In this document: in pieces, positions 15,142 through 23,751 of the stretch
How positions within the stretch are numbered: position 1 is the first letter of the stretch
How the letters are laid out: the number at the start of each line of letters is the position of its first letter
Assembly: GCF_017592555.1 (NCBI RefSeq)
Contig: NZ_JAGFNS010000024.1
Span: 1-64,000, forward strand
DNA length: 64,000 nucleotides
Origin: Actinoplanes flavus
GTDB taxonomy: Bacteria > Actinomycetota > Actinomycetes > Mycobacteriales > Micromonosporaceae
Direction of reading: 5' to 3'
The notes under the pieces: generated by a model
The model's database searches: none
The model's input: the letters and a program-made list of their open reading frames with translations, nothing else
Told to the model about the DNA's origin: nothing
Program-made: the position numbers and the translations under genes

Positions 15142-17303
15142 GGCAGCCCGGCGCGGACGGCGTCGAGCCCGAACCGGTCGTGCACCTGCTGTCGCGACAG
15201 CCGGCCGTAGTAGTGCTCCTCCAGCAGCGGCAGCAGGTCGTGCCGCCACATCCGTTCCAGCGCGGCGCCGTCGCCGAGCCCCGTGCGCATCAGGTACGAC
15301 GGCCCGATCTGGAAGTCGCGGTCCTCTTCACCGATCGCGTCGTTGAGCGCCTCCAGCAGCAGCGCACGCTGGTCGCCGTCGACGCCGTGCCGTTTCAGCC
15401 AGGCGGGCAGCAGGCCGGACACCGGCGGTTCGCCCGGATGCAGTTCGAGGAACGCGAACCGTCGCCGGATCGCCGCGTCGACCAGCGCGATCGACCGGTC
15501 CGCGGTGTTCATGGTGCCGATGATGAACACGTTCGGCGGCAGGTTGAACGCCTCGGACGGCGAGTACTGGAGAAGGACCGCCTCGTCCCGGTACTCCAGC
15601 AGGAAGTACAGCTCGCCGAAGATCTTCGCGAGGTTGCCGCGGTTGATCTCGTCGATGATCAGCACGTAGGGGCGGCCGGGATTGTCCCGCGCCTCGGCGG
15701 CGATCGCCCGCAGCGGGCCGGGAGTCTTGGCGAAGGCCACCGACCCGGCCGCGCCCTCGGCGGGGCGGAAACCCTCGAAGAAGTCCTCGTACGAGTACGA
15801 CGGGTGGAACTGCACGAGCCGGACGGCATCCCGTTCGGCGATGTGGTTGGCGACGGCCCGGGCCAGGAAGGTCTTGCCGGTGCCGGGCGGCCCGTGCAGG
15901 ATGACCTGCCGCCGGTCCCACAGCAGGTCGACCAGTTCCTGTAGCCAGAACCGGTCGAGGAACAGCTCGTCCGCCAGGCCGGCGGTCACCGGGCGCAGGC
16001 CGTCGAGGGCGGGGCGGGTGGACATCGGCTGCGGTTCGTCGACCGGCTCGCTGGAGTCCATCAGGGCGGACAGCGCGTCCAGGGAGCCGGTCAGGTCGAC
16101 GACCGTGCCAGGTTTGTCCAGCTCGGCGGGGAGCGGCGCCGGCAGCGACCCGATCGGGGTGGGTGGCGTGGTGAGCCAGCCGACCGGGCGGCGCAACCGG
16201 GCGTCGTCGTACTCGGCCTCGCCGTCGATGACACCGAGATACAGCTGATCGTCCACCAGGGTGACGACGATGTCGTCGCTGTCCATCCGGGACAGGACCG
16301 CGTGGAACTCGCTGACCAGGGCCACCTGCCGGGCGTAGTCGAGGTGCTGGTAGCCGGCCTCGACGGCGGCCCGGACGTCCGGAACCGAGGCTCCCGCCGG
16401 TATTTCGCCGAGGTGCGTGGCGGCCAGCGAGACGAACGAGTGTTCCCGCCACCGCGCGGCCAGCTCCGCCCCGCCTGGGCGCGGCCGGACCAGCCAGGCC
16501 CGGCGCTCACCGGGCGGCCGGGTGATGTTGCGCCACTGCGCGGCGAACGGGGGCCGGTAGTAGTCGACGGGCTGCCCGGACTCCCGTTGCAGGCGCACGG
16601 TGATGTCGAAGAGCTCCCGGTCCAGGTCGCCGCCGGTGGGGGTGCCCGGCTTGGCGAAGGCGTTCCGGATGGCCTTGCGGTGGGCGGTGTTCAGGATCGG
16701 CAGGAAGTGGTCCGGGAAGGCGAGGTAGAGCAGCGACGCCCGCAGCGACGGCATGATCGGGTAGTGGTCGACGGCAGCCTGCCAGGACCACGCCCCGGAC
16801 AGGGCCTCCTGTCGCTCCGGCTCCGGCCGCTCGAACCAGCCGCACAGCACGTCGACCGCGTCGGCCAGCCAGCGCCACAGCATGGTGTGCGCGCCGGTGC
16901 CGCCGTTCCAGGTGCCCTGGGAGAAGGCCGGCCGCACGTGTGCGGGCACGGCGCCCGGCCGATTCATCCAGCCGAGCACCGTGGTCACGCGCCGCTGGAG
17001 CGTGCCGCCGGTCAGGTTCGACAGCGGCAGCCCTTGGAGTGTCAGCAACTCGGCGACCAGCTGTTTCGCGTCATCGGACGCGTCCTCCAGCTGCCTCGAC
17101 AGCTTGACCATGAACGGGTCGGAACCGAGGTCGGGCCGCTCGTTGTAGCAGCGCCGCAACTCCCGGGCGGTCTCCAGGCGCCACACCGCCCGGTCCGGGG
17201 TGAACAGGGACGTCCCGTCGCGGAAGCCCCGCTCGATCAGCTCCCGCCCGATCTGGCGGACATGCTCGTCCTGACGAGCGGGAATGATGACGTCGTCGTT
17301 CAC
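15138..17303 (-). CDS. mcrB: McrB-like AAA+ GTPase of a type IV restriction system
   Basis: This 721-residue protein has an N-terminal half (1-430) without a DNA-binding domain I recognise. A McrB-type AAA+ domain follows, with Walker A GPPGTGKT near residue 468, FHPSYSYEDFFEGFRP, Walker B LIIDEINRGNLAKIFGELYFLLE, and the diagnostic GTMNTADRSIALVDAAIRRRF that replaces the usual sensor in McrB GTPases. The family translocates on or recognises modified DNA and activates McrC. The two genes form a complete pair. The variable N-terminus presumably sets target specificity. Confidence 0.88.
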   Translation of the reverse strand: MNDDVIIPARQDEHVRQIGRELIERGFRDGTSLFTPDRAVWRLETARELRRCYNERPDLGSDPFMVKLSRQLEDASDDAKQLVAELLTLQGLPLSNLTGGTLQRRVTTVLGWMNRPGAVPAHVRPAFSQGTWNGGTGAHTMLWRWLADAVDVLCGWFERPEPERQEALSGAWSWQAAVDHYPIMPSLRASLLYLAFPDHFLPILNTAHRKAIRNAFAKPGTPTGGDLDRELFDITVRLQRESGQPVDYYRPPFAAQWRNITRPPGERRAWLVRPRPGGAELAARWREHSFVSLAATHLGEIPAGASVPDVRAAVEAGYQHLDYARQVALVSEFHAVLSRMDSDDIVVTLVDDQLYLGVIDGEAEYDDARLRRPVGWLTTPPTPIGSLPAPLPAELDKPGTVVDLTGSLDALSALMDSSEPVDEPQPMSTRPALDGLRPVTAGLADELFLDRFWLQELVDLLWDRRQVILHGPPGTGKTFLARAVANHIAERDAVRLVQFHPSYSYEDFFEGFRPAEGAAGSVAFAKTPGPLRAIAAEARDNPGRPYVLIIDEINRGNLAKIFGELYFLLEYRDEAVLLQYSPSEAFNLPPNVFIIGTMNTADRSIALVDAAIRRRFAFLELHPGEPPVSGLLPAWLKRHGVDGDQRALLLEALNDAIGEEDRDFQIGPSYLMRTGLGDGAALERMWRHDLLPLLEEHYYGRLSRQQVHDRFGLDAVRAGLP

Positions 17304-17324
17304 GCCGGCTATTTCATCACGGCC

Positions 17325-17924
17325 TCAGCGCAGCCAGGTGACCAGCTCGTCGATGGGCTTGCGGCGCTTGGCCAGTTTGGCGGTCGGCACGCCCGGATCG
17401 TCGGCCGGGTAGCCGACCGTCAGCACCCCGGCCAGGGCCACGTCGTCGGGCAGCCCGGCCACCGCGGCGAGGGCGGCCAGCTCCGCCGGGAACGCCGGAC
17501 TGTAGAAGCCGCTGGCCAGGCCCTCGTTCGCGGCGGACAGCTGGAGCAGCGCGAACAGCGCGCCGGAGTCGAACCACCAGAACGGCACCGGCCACGGGAT
17601 CTCCTCGGCGTCCTCCAGTTTGTCGGCCTCGGTGTACCGCTCGTGGTACGACGCCTCCCGGATGCCGATGACCAGCTGCACCGGCGCCTGCGAGATCCAC
17701 GGGTGGAAGCCGTGCTCCAGATACCAGGGCTCGGCGACGGCGGCCAGTTCGGCCCGCTTCTTCGGATCCGAGACGACGACGATCCGGTGCCCCTGGCTGA
17801 AACCGGCGCTGGGCGCCCGGTGCACCACCTTGACGACCCGCTCGATCACCTCGTCCGGCACCGGATCGGGCCGGTAGTTGCGGACCATCCGCCGTCCGCG
17901 CAGAACCTGATTGAAGTCGGTCAC
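17325..17924 (-). CDS. Nitroreductase-family flavoprotein
   Basis: This 199-residue flavin-dependent oxidoreductase has the FMN-binding start RRMVRNYRPDPVPDEVIERVV, the APSAGFSQGHRIVVV phosphate-binding region, and a conserved middle block with ANEGLASGFYSP. The substrate is unknown. It lies on the same strand as, and upstream of, mcrB, but 22 bp separate them and no functional link is evident. Confidence 0.88.
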   Translation of the reverse strand: MTDFNQVLRGRRMVRNYRPDPVPDEVIERVVKVVHRAPSAGFSQGHRIVVVSDPKKRAELAAVAEPWYLEHGFHPWISQAPVQLVIGIREASYHERYTEADKLEDAEEIPWPVPFWWFDSGALFALLQLSAANEGLASGFYSPAFPAELAALAAVAGLPDDVALAGVLTVGYPADDPGVPTAKLAKRRKPIDELVTWLR

Positions 17925-17940
17925 TTCGACACGGTACGCC

Positions 17941-18372
17941 TCACGCGCCGTAGACGTGGCCCCGTACCAGGTCGTCCTTCTCCAGGATGGTGTCGACGAT
18001 CTTCCAGAACTCGGCGATCCGCGGGTGCGCGAGCCCGTCCGCGCGGTTCAGCTTCCGTCCGAACATCGGGTCGTCGGGCGCGGCCGAGCCCCCGTCGACC
18101 AGCGTCGCGGCCGGCGTGGTCTGGCCCTGGACCGGGCCGACCCGGCAGCCGAACGTGATGTGGTCGTCGGTGCGGCCCTCACCCCAGGTGCCGAGGATCG
18201 CGTCGATCCACGCCTCGTGCACCCCGTTGTGGTGGTAGCAGCTGGCGAAATAGACGGCCACCGCGTCGTTCTCGTCGTGGACGAACGCCCACGTCCGGTC
18301 GGCGGTGCTGTCACAGCACTGGCAGACGAACTGTCCGCCGTTGCGGCTGTCCTCGTCGATCACAAGAGTCAC
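17941..18372 (-). CDS. Conserved-looking hypothetical protein with Cys cluster
   Basis: This 143-residue soluble protein is not assigned to a family. Visible features are CQCC near residue 18, several Trp, FASCYHHNGVHEAWIDAILGTWGEG and a C-terminal HPRIAEFWKIVDTILEKDDLVRGHVYG. The Cys and His content suggests metal binding, but this is inference. The GTG start at 18372 fits; an inner GTG is also possible. It follows the TetR gene on the same strand after 25 bp. Confidence 0.7.
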   Translation of the reverse strand: MTLVIDEDSRNGGQFVCQCCDSTADRTWAFVHDENDAVAVYFASCYHHNGVHEAWIDAILGTWGEGRTDDHITFGCRVGPVQGQTTPAATLVDGGSAAPDDPMFGRKLNRADGLAHPRIAEFWKIVDTILEKDDLVRGHVYGA

Positions 18373-18397
18373 GGGCGCCACCCTACGCGGGTGGCGC

Positions 18398-18997
18398 TCA
18401 CCACGGTGCACCCAGCAGCGGGCGGACGACGTCGTCGACCAGGTGGACCACCCAGGCGTCGTCCAGCGGCAGGCCGGTGAGCAGCAGCCGGTGCCAGAGC
18501 ATCGCCTTGCACACCTCGACGACCGCCGCGGTGTCCGGAGCGGCCGGCAGGTCGCCGCGGCGGACGGCACGGTCCAGGACGATCTCCGCCTCGGCCGTGC
18601 CGGTCGCCAGGACGTGCTCGTGCAGCAGCCGGCCCAGCGACGGGTCGGCGCGGATCGCCGACAGCAGGGCCAGCACGTACGGGTGCTTGCGCTCGTACAC
18701 CCGGCAGAACATGGTCAAGCCCGCGATCAGGTCGCCGCGCAGTGTCCCGGTGTCCGGCAGCGCCGGGTGCTCCCGCATCATCCCGTGCAGGGCGGCGGTG
18801 ACCATGCCGGGTTTGCCGGCCCAGCGGCGGTAGATGGTGGCCTTGCTGGCGCGGGCCCGGCGGGCCACCTCGTCGATGGACATCCGGTCGTAGCCGACCT
18901 CGGTCAGCAGCTCCCGGATCGCGTCGAGGATGGCCTGCTCACGCGCCGGGTCCAGGCGGTGCTGGGCGGCGGGGGACTGGGGCAAACCGCCCTCCAA
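18398..18997 (-). CDS. TetR-family transcriptional regulator
   Basis: This 199-residue repressor-type protein has the N-terminal helix-turn-helix ILDAIRELLTEVGYDRMSIDEVARRARASKATIYRRWAGK (residues 23-62) and a ligand-binding C-terminal half. It is second in an operon after the SDR gene (6 bp gap), so it likely controls that operon and itself, possibly through the palindrome at 19905. Confidence 0.93.
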   Translation of the reverse strand: MEGGLPQSPAAQHRLDPAREQAILDAIRELLTEVGYDRMSIDEVARRARASKATIYRRWAGKPGMVTAALHGMMREHPALPDTGTLRGDLIAGLTMFCRVYERKHPYVLALLSAIRADPSLGRLLHEHVLATGTAEAEIVLDRAVRRGDLPAAPDTAAVVEVCKAMLWHRLLLTGLPLDDAWVVHLVDDVVRPLLGAPW

Positions 18998-19003
18998 GAC
19001 GGA

Positions 19004-19879
19004 TCACTGCTGGACGAACGTACCGTACCGCACGCCGGTCAGCTCCTCGGAGATCGTCCACAGACGGCGTGCGGTCTCCTCGTCACGGCCCCGCGCCGCG
19101 ACCTCCAGCCGGGCCGGTTTCCCGCGACGCTCGCCGGGACCGTCCGGGCCGTAGAGCTCGCCGCCGCGCACATCCGTGGCGAGCGCGGCGTGCAGCGACG
19201 GAAGCGCGCCATCCTCGGCCGACTGCGCCCCCACCCGGGCCGCGGCGATCAGCAGGGACCGAAACCGATTCCCGGTACGGGCGAGATCGGTGTGCGCCAC
19301 TCCCGGGTGGGCGAGCACGCTGGTCAGCGGGGTCCGGCGGCCCAGCTCCAGCGCGAACAGCACGTTGGCCAGCTTGGACTGACAGTAGGCGCGGAACTTC
19401 CCGTAGCGGTGTTCGCTCATCAGGTCGTCGAACGCCATCCGGCCACGCCGGTGCAGGCCGCTGGTCACGGTCACCACCCGGGATCCCTCGGTGGCCAGCA
19501 GGGCGGGCAGCAGCAGGCCGGTCAAGGCGAAGTGCCCGAGGTGGTTGACCCCGAGCTGACGCTCGAAACCGTCGGTGGTCACCGAGCGGGGCAGGGCCAT
19601 CACGCCGGCGTTGTTGATCAACAGATCGAGACGATCGTACGCGTCATGGAACCGCTCGCTGAAACGCCGGACCGATGCCAGATCGCCAAGATCGAGTTCC
19701 CGCCAGGCTATTTCCGGGCTGTGCCCGGCCGTCTCGCCACGCATCCGCTCGGCCGCCGCCTCGCCCCGCCGCCGGTCGCGGGAGGCGATCAGCACGCCCG
19801 TTCCGCGCCGTGCCAGCTCGAGTGCCGTGTGATAGCCGATGCCGCCGGCCGCCCCGGTGACCACCGCGATTCCCGCCAT
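19004..19879 (-). CDS. Short-chain dehydrogenase/reductase (retinol-dehydrogenase-like)
   Basis: This 291-residue NAD(P)-dependent oxidoreductase has TGAAGGIGYHTA (residues 8-19), LLINNAGVM, catalytic Ser in VTVTSG and YCQSK. The extended C-terminus with AHPGVAHTDLAR is typical of WWOX/retinol-dehydrogenase-like actinobacterial SDRs. It is first gene of the operon with the TetR gene. The start follows GAGGAGGGTGCGGAC. Confidence 0.92.
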   Translation of the reverse strand: MAGIAVVTGAAGGIGYHTALELARRGTGVLIASRDRRRGEAAAERMRGETAGHSPEIAWRELDLGDLASVRRFSERFHDAYDRLDLLINNAGVMALPRSVTTDGFERQLGVNHLGHFALTGLLLPALLATEGSRVVTVTSGLHRRGRMAFDDLMSEHRYGKFRAYCQSKLANVLFALELGRRTPLTSVLAHPGVAHTDLARTGNRFRSLLIAAARVGAQSAEDGALPSLHAALATDVRGGELYGPDGPGERRGKPARLEVAARGRDEETARRLWTISEELTGVRYGTFVQQ

Positions 19880-19904
19880 GTCCGCACCCTCCTCGTTCGT
19901 AGCT

Positions 19905-19923
19905 GTACGAAACGGTACCGTAC
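19905..19923. promoter_or_regulatory. Candidate TetR operator
   Basis: The sequence GTACGAAACGGTACCGTAC is an imperfect palindrome with the perfect core ACGGTACCGT (19912-19921). It lies 26 bp upstream of the SDR start in the gap shared with the divergent gene at 19961. It resembles operators of TetR repressors and is placed for autoregulation of the SDR-TetR operon. No binding evidence exists. Confidence 0.5.
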
Positions 19924-19960
19924 ACCAGGTGGCCCGTCCATCGAACTAAGATCACCGGCT

Positions 19961-20956
19961 ATGTCCCCCACCACGCCGCCACGTCCCCTCGACATCACCC
20001 AGCTCTTCCCTGAGCTGCGGGAACACTCGACGACCTCGACCCGCCTGCACCCGCGTCCGGGCCGTCCGACGGTCGCCGACAGCTCGGTCGGAGGCCCGCT
20101 GCTGTGGCCCGCCGACGAGCCGTGGCCGGTCTGCGACGACGCGGGCGCCCACGGGCCGTCCAACCTGACCACGCCGGCCATCGAACGCCGTAAGCGGGAG
20201 ATCCTCGCCCACGCCCAGGCCCGGCCGGCGCTACCCGGCGGGGAGTTCCTGACCGCGCCGGAACGCGCCGAGGTCGCCGCCGCCGACGGCCTCGAACTGG
20301 ACGACCTGCTCGAGGAGCCGATCCCGCTGATCCCGGTCGCCCAGCTGTATCGGAAGGACATCCCCGACTACGCCGGGCCGGACGGCACCGACCTGCTCCA
20401 GGTGCTGTGGTGCCCGGTCGACCACGAGGACGCCGACTACAACCCCAAGGTGTTCTTCGTGTGGCGGGACAGCACCGCGGTCGGGCCGGTCCTCCGCACG
20501 CCCCCGGAACCGGCGGTGATCAGCGACATGTACCTGCCGGTTCCCTGCGTGGTGCACCCGGAACAGGTGCGCGAGTACCAGTACGCCGACCTGCTCCCCG
20601 AGGACCTGCGGGACCGGCTCGACGCCCGCGACGAGGAACTGGAGGAGGACGACGACCTCCTCGGCTACCAGAGCGCGCTGTCACTGGCGCCGGGCTGGAA
20701 GGTCGGCGGATTCGCGAACTGGTCGCTGACCGACCCGTACCCGATGAACTGCTCCGTCTGCGGGTCCGCGATGACCTTGACCTTCACCGCGGCCTCGGCC
20801 GACTGGAACGGCCGTCACTGCAGTTGGCGCCCGGTCGAGGAGGATCCGAACGCGTCCCCCGACTTCGTCGGCGTGGCCTTCGGCCGAGGCTACGACCTGT
20901 ACGCCTTTCGCTGTCCCGCATCCTTCGACCACCCGGCGGCGACCGCCATGCAGTGA
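19961..20956 (+). CDS. Hypothetical protein, DUF1963/YwqG-like
   Basis: This 331-residue cytosolic protein shows features I associate with DUF1963-type proteins: GGPLLWPADEPWPVC near residue 43, PIPLIPVAQLYRKDIP, TDLLQVLWCPVDHE, and a late SLAPGWKVGGFANW block with NCSVCGSAM (a possible zinc site). The function is unknown. The ATG at 19961 begins the protein directly before PRPLDITQLFPEL; longer upstream frames overlap the SDR gene and are not plausible. Confidence 0.75.
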   Translation: MSPTTPPRPLDITQLFPELREHSTTSTRLHPRPGRPTVADSSVGGPLLWPADEPWPVCDDAGAHGPSNLTTPAIERRKREILAHAQARPALPGGEFLTAPERAEVAAADGLELDDLLEEPIPLIPVAQLYRKDIPDYAGPDGTDLLQVLWCPVDHEDADYNPKVFFVWRDSTAVGPVLRTPPEPAVISDMYLPVPCVVHPEQVREYQYADLLPEDLRDRLDARDEELEEDDDLLGYQSALSLAPGWKVGGFANWSLTDPYPMNCSVCGSAMTLTFTAASADWNGRHCSWRPVEEDPNASPDFVGVAFGRGYDLYAFRCPASFDHPAATAMQ

Positions 20957-20962
20957 GGCCGG

Positions 20963-22186
20963 TCATCGTGGCCGAAGGCTGGTGGCCAGCACCTCCCGGG
21001 CCACCGCCCGGCCGATCTCCAGCCCGGCCCGGTTGCTGAAATCGAAGTGCAGGCCGCCGAGGACCCGCGATCGTCCCGCCTCGGTGGCCGCCGCCGAGAA
21101 ACCAGGGTACGAACGAGCGGCCCCGCCCGGCGCCGAATCGGTGGCGTGGGTGAACGCGATCCGGTCGGTGTGGAAGAAGCCGGCCAGCACCGTGGCGCCC
21201 GCCCCGCTGTACGAGCTGTGGCCCGACACGTACTCCGGGGAGCCGCCGACACTGCCGGCCCGCGACACCCAGGCCGGATCCGGGGCGGTCGCCGACTCGT
21301 GGATCGCGGTGGTCGGCCGCCAATGCCGGTACGTGTACTTCGTCCCCACGGTCACCACCGTCGTGTCCGCCAGCGCCATCGAGATCAGCGCGCCCAGGCG
21401 GACCTCGTCGGAGAGGCCGAGACGCCGCTCGGCCGCGACCGTCGACGCGATGCGCAGCCACTCGCCCGGGGGTTGGCTCGTGCCCGCCGGCAGCGACCAG
21501 AACTGGTAGGTCGCCAGCGACTCGGGCGCCGGAATCCGGCCGTCACCGACCACCGCGACCTCGGCGAACGCGGCCGCGTAGGCCGTGCTGTCCAGCGCCG
21601 GTGGCGGGCCTGGTTGGTACCGCCCGGGATTCGCCACCGCGAACGGCCGCACGGCGCGGTACTGCACGCCCGCCCACGCCGCCCGGAACACACCCGGCCC
21701 GGACCCGGCCGCCTGCGACTCCACCGGCGCCGACCCGTCGTCGGCACGGGCCGCCACGACCGCCTCGCCGACATGCCGTCCCCAGGCCGCCCCGTCGTCC
21801 ACCCCGTGGCGCAGACTCGCCAGGTCGCCGGCGAGTTCGCCGTCGTAGGCCGCCGTCCGTGCCGGATCCGTCCGGACCAGCACCGCGTGCGCCGCCGCGG
21901 CGGCCGCCGCCTGCCGGTTCGCGTGCCGGGGACCGTGCCCGCCGACCAGTGCCGGCTCCCGGCGGCCGCCGATCCCGTTGACCGCGTCGAACATCGCCAC
22001 GTTCACCAGCGCGTACAGTCGCGCCGCATCGGCGTCCGTCGCCCGCGCGGCCCGGACCGCGTCGAGCGCCAGCCCGTTCCAGGAGGCGACCACATCGATG
22101 TCCGGCTCCGTGGTCCGTGCCGCCGCGGGCGCGCCGGCCCCGGCTCCCACGAGCCCCACCAGGACGCTGATCAGTAGCTTTCGCAT
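20963..22186 (-). CDS. Secreted vanadium-dependent haloperoxidase/PAP2-like protein
   Basis: This 407-residue exported protein has a signal peptide (MRKLLISVLVGLVGAGAGAP). The vanadate/phosphate pocket motifs appear in order: KYTYRHWRP (K...RP), EYVSGHSSY (the PSGH-type motif, Pro replaced), and SRVLGGLHFDFSN (SRxxxxxH). This pattern is shared by vanadium haloperoxidases and acid phosphatases of the PAP2 superfamily. Halogenating activity cannot be inferred from sequence alone. It is convergent with the DUF1963-like gene, 6 bp apart. Confidence 0.85.
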   Translation of the reverse strand: MRKLLISVLVGLVGAGAGAPAAARTTEPDIDVVASWNGLALDAVRAARATDADAARLYALVNVAMFDAVNGIGGRREPALVGGHGPRHANRQAAAAAAAHAVLVRTDPARTAAYDGELAGDLASLRHGVDDGAAWGRHVGEAVVAARADDGSAPVESQAAGSGPGVFRAAWAGVQYRAVRPFAVANPGRYQPGPPPALDSTAYAAAFAEVAVVGDGRIPAPESLATYQFWSLPAGTSQPPGEWLRIASTVAAERRLGLSDEVRLGALISMALADTTVVTVGTKYTYRHWRPTTAIHESATAPDPAWVSRAGSVGGSPEYVSGHSSYSGAGATVLAGFFHTDRIAFTHATDSAPGGAARSYPGFSAAATEAGRSRVLGGLHFDFSNRAGLEIGRAVAREVLATSLRPR

Positions 22187-22263
22187 GGCTTCGCCTCCCG
22201 CCGCTCAGCGTCCTCCACAGAGGAATCGCCGCGCGTCCATGTGTAAGACACCCGACTCCGGGT

Positions 22264-22593
22264 TCAGGCGGGCCGGGCGCCACGAATCTCCGGCCGGCTG
22301 GGGAAGAGGGTGAGCTGCTCGGTCTGTGGGAAGGCCGCCAGCTCGTCGGCGCCCTGTTTCCGCAGGCAGCGGCGGCAGGTCACGGCGGCCGTGGTGGGCC
22401 GCAGCGCGGCCAGCTCGCCCCCGCTGACCCCGACGTGGCAGAGCGGGGCCGGCACCTCCAGCTCGCCGAGCCAGCGAACGGTGGCGACGGCGTGGACCGC
22501 GCTCCCGCCACGCACGAACGCGTTACGGCCGGCGAAGTCCGCGACGGCGCGGGCGACGACGGCGGCGAGCAGATCCCCAGCTGATGGCGTCAC
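22264..22593 (-). CDS. Small hypothetical protein with possible zinc site
   Basis: This product of about 109 residues reads VTPSAGDLLAAVVARAVAD, then LGELEVPAPLCHVGVSGG and TAAVTCRRCLRKQG. The CH...CxxC spacing suggests a zinc ribbon. The family is not identified. The GTG start at 22593 is uncertain: the frame stays open to a GTG at 22758, and no clear ribosome binding site supports either one. It follows the EamA gene on the same strand. Confidence 0.55.
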   Translation of the reverse strand: MTPSAGDLLAAVVARAVADFAGRNAFVRGGSAVHAVATVRWLGELEVPAPLCHVGVSGGELAALRPTTAAVTCRRCLRKQGADELAAFPQTEQLTLFPSRPEIRGARPA

Positions 22594-22812
22594 GCTGACA
22601 TTCTGCCCCTCGGGTATGACGGAAACCGCCACCCGCCCGGTTAGCCGCCGTTCGCCCAAAAGATCAACTCCCGACCGGATCCGGTACGCCGTCCACGAAC
22701 CGTCCGTGGCGGATGCCCCGAGCACCGCTCCCTCCGGCGGGAAGTAGCCGAGCAACACGCGCCGGAGCAGGGGCAGCCGCCGGGTGGGAGAGCGGCGCGA
22801 AGCTGCCTGAAC

Positions 22813-23682
22813 TCAGTCGGGCAGGAGGGCGGGGCGGGTCTCCGGCGAGACGACGGGCCCGGCAGTGGACCGGGAAGTACGGACCGCGCCGGCGCTCGCG
22901 GCGATCACCAGGGCCACGGCGACCAGTTCGAGGGCGGACAGGCGCTGCCCGAGCACGGTCCAGCCGGCCAGCACGGCCAGCGCCGGCCCGAGGCTCATCA
23001 GCACCGCGAAGGTCGAGGTCGGCAGCCGGCGCAGGGCGCGGAGCTCCAGCGTGTACGGCAGGACCGACGACATCAGCGCCACCACCGCGCCCAGGCCCAG
23101 GGTGACCGGCTCGACCAGGTGCGGCCGGGCGCCCAGCGGCAGGCTGAGCAGCGCCGCCGCGCCCATCGCCAGGGCCAGCCCGTCGGCTTTCGGGAAACGC
23201 TGCCCGGCGCGGGCGCTGAACACGATGTACCCGGCCCACATCACGCCCGCACCCAGCGCGAACGCCGCCCCGGCCGGGTCGAGCCGGTCGAAGCCCCGGT
23301 AGCCGAGCAGAGCCACCCCGGCCAGCGCCAGACCCGCCCACAGCCAGCTCGCCCGGCGCCGGGCGGCGACCACCGACAGCGTGAGCGGGCCGAGCACCTC
23401 GAGGGTCACGGCCGGGCCCAGCGGAATCCGGTCGATCGCCTGGTAGAACAGCGTGTTCATGCCGGCCAGCGCGATCCCGAACCCGGCGGCCACCGCCCAG
23501 TCGCCCCGGCTGTGCCCGCGCAGGCGGGGACGGCACACCACCAGCAGCAGCACGGCCGCGATCAGCAACCGCAACGTGACCACCCCGGCCGCCCCGGCCC
23601 GGGGAAACAGCAGCGCGGCGACCGCCGACCCGAACTGCACCGACATCGCCCCGCCCAGCACGAGGCCCACCCCTGCCCTCAT
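22813..23682 (-). CDS. EamA/RhtA-type transporter
   Basis: This 289-residue permease of the drug/metabolite transporter superfamily has ten hydrophobic helices in two EamA halves, the second starting near AGAAFALGAGVMWAGYIVFSA. Such proteins usually export amino acids such as threonine or homoserine. The start at 23682 has no ribosome binding site; a TAGCGT box 7 nt upstream suggests a leaderless transcript. It is divergent from a LysR regulator, the classical arrangement for LysR-controlled exporters. Confidence 0.88.
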   Translation of the reverse strand: MRAGVGLVLGGAMSVQFGSAVAALLFPRAGAAGVVTLRLLIAAVLLLVVCRPRLRGHSRGDWAVAAGFGIALAGMNTLFYQAIDRIPLGPAVTLEVLGPLTLSVVAARRRASWLWAGLALAGVALLGYRGFDRLDPAGAAFALGAGVMWAGYIVFSARAGQRFPKADGLALAMGAAALLSLPLGARPHLVEPVTLGLGAVVALMSSVLPYTLELRALRRLPTSTFAVLMSLGPALAVLAGWTVLGQRLSALELVAVALVIAASAGAVRTSRSTAGPVVSPETRPALLPD

Positions 23683-23751
23683 GGCGCTGACGCTATGCGC
23701 CCGGTCGGCGGTCCGGAAATACGGATCCAGCAGTGGTTATGCTTCCCCGTT
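23683..23751. promoter_or_regulatory. Divergent leaderless promoters with LysR-type site
   Basis: The 69-bp gap holds a TAGCGT-type -10 box 7 nt from the EamA ATG (minus strand) and a TATGCT box 8 nt from the LysR ATG (plus strand). Both therefore look leaderless. Between them lies TCCGGAAATACGGA (23712-23725), an inverted TCCG-N6-CGGA of LysR type. Confidence 0.5.

Noticed and set aside
18305..20956. A single 883-residue plus-strand protein
   Set aside because: The first 552 codons run antisense to TetR and SDR genes. The convincing protein begins at 19961.
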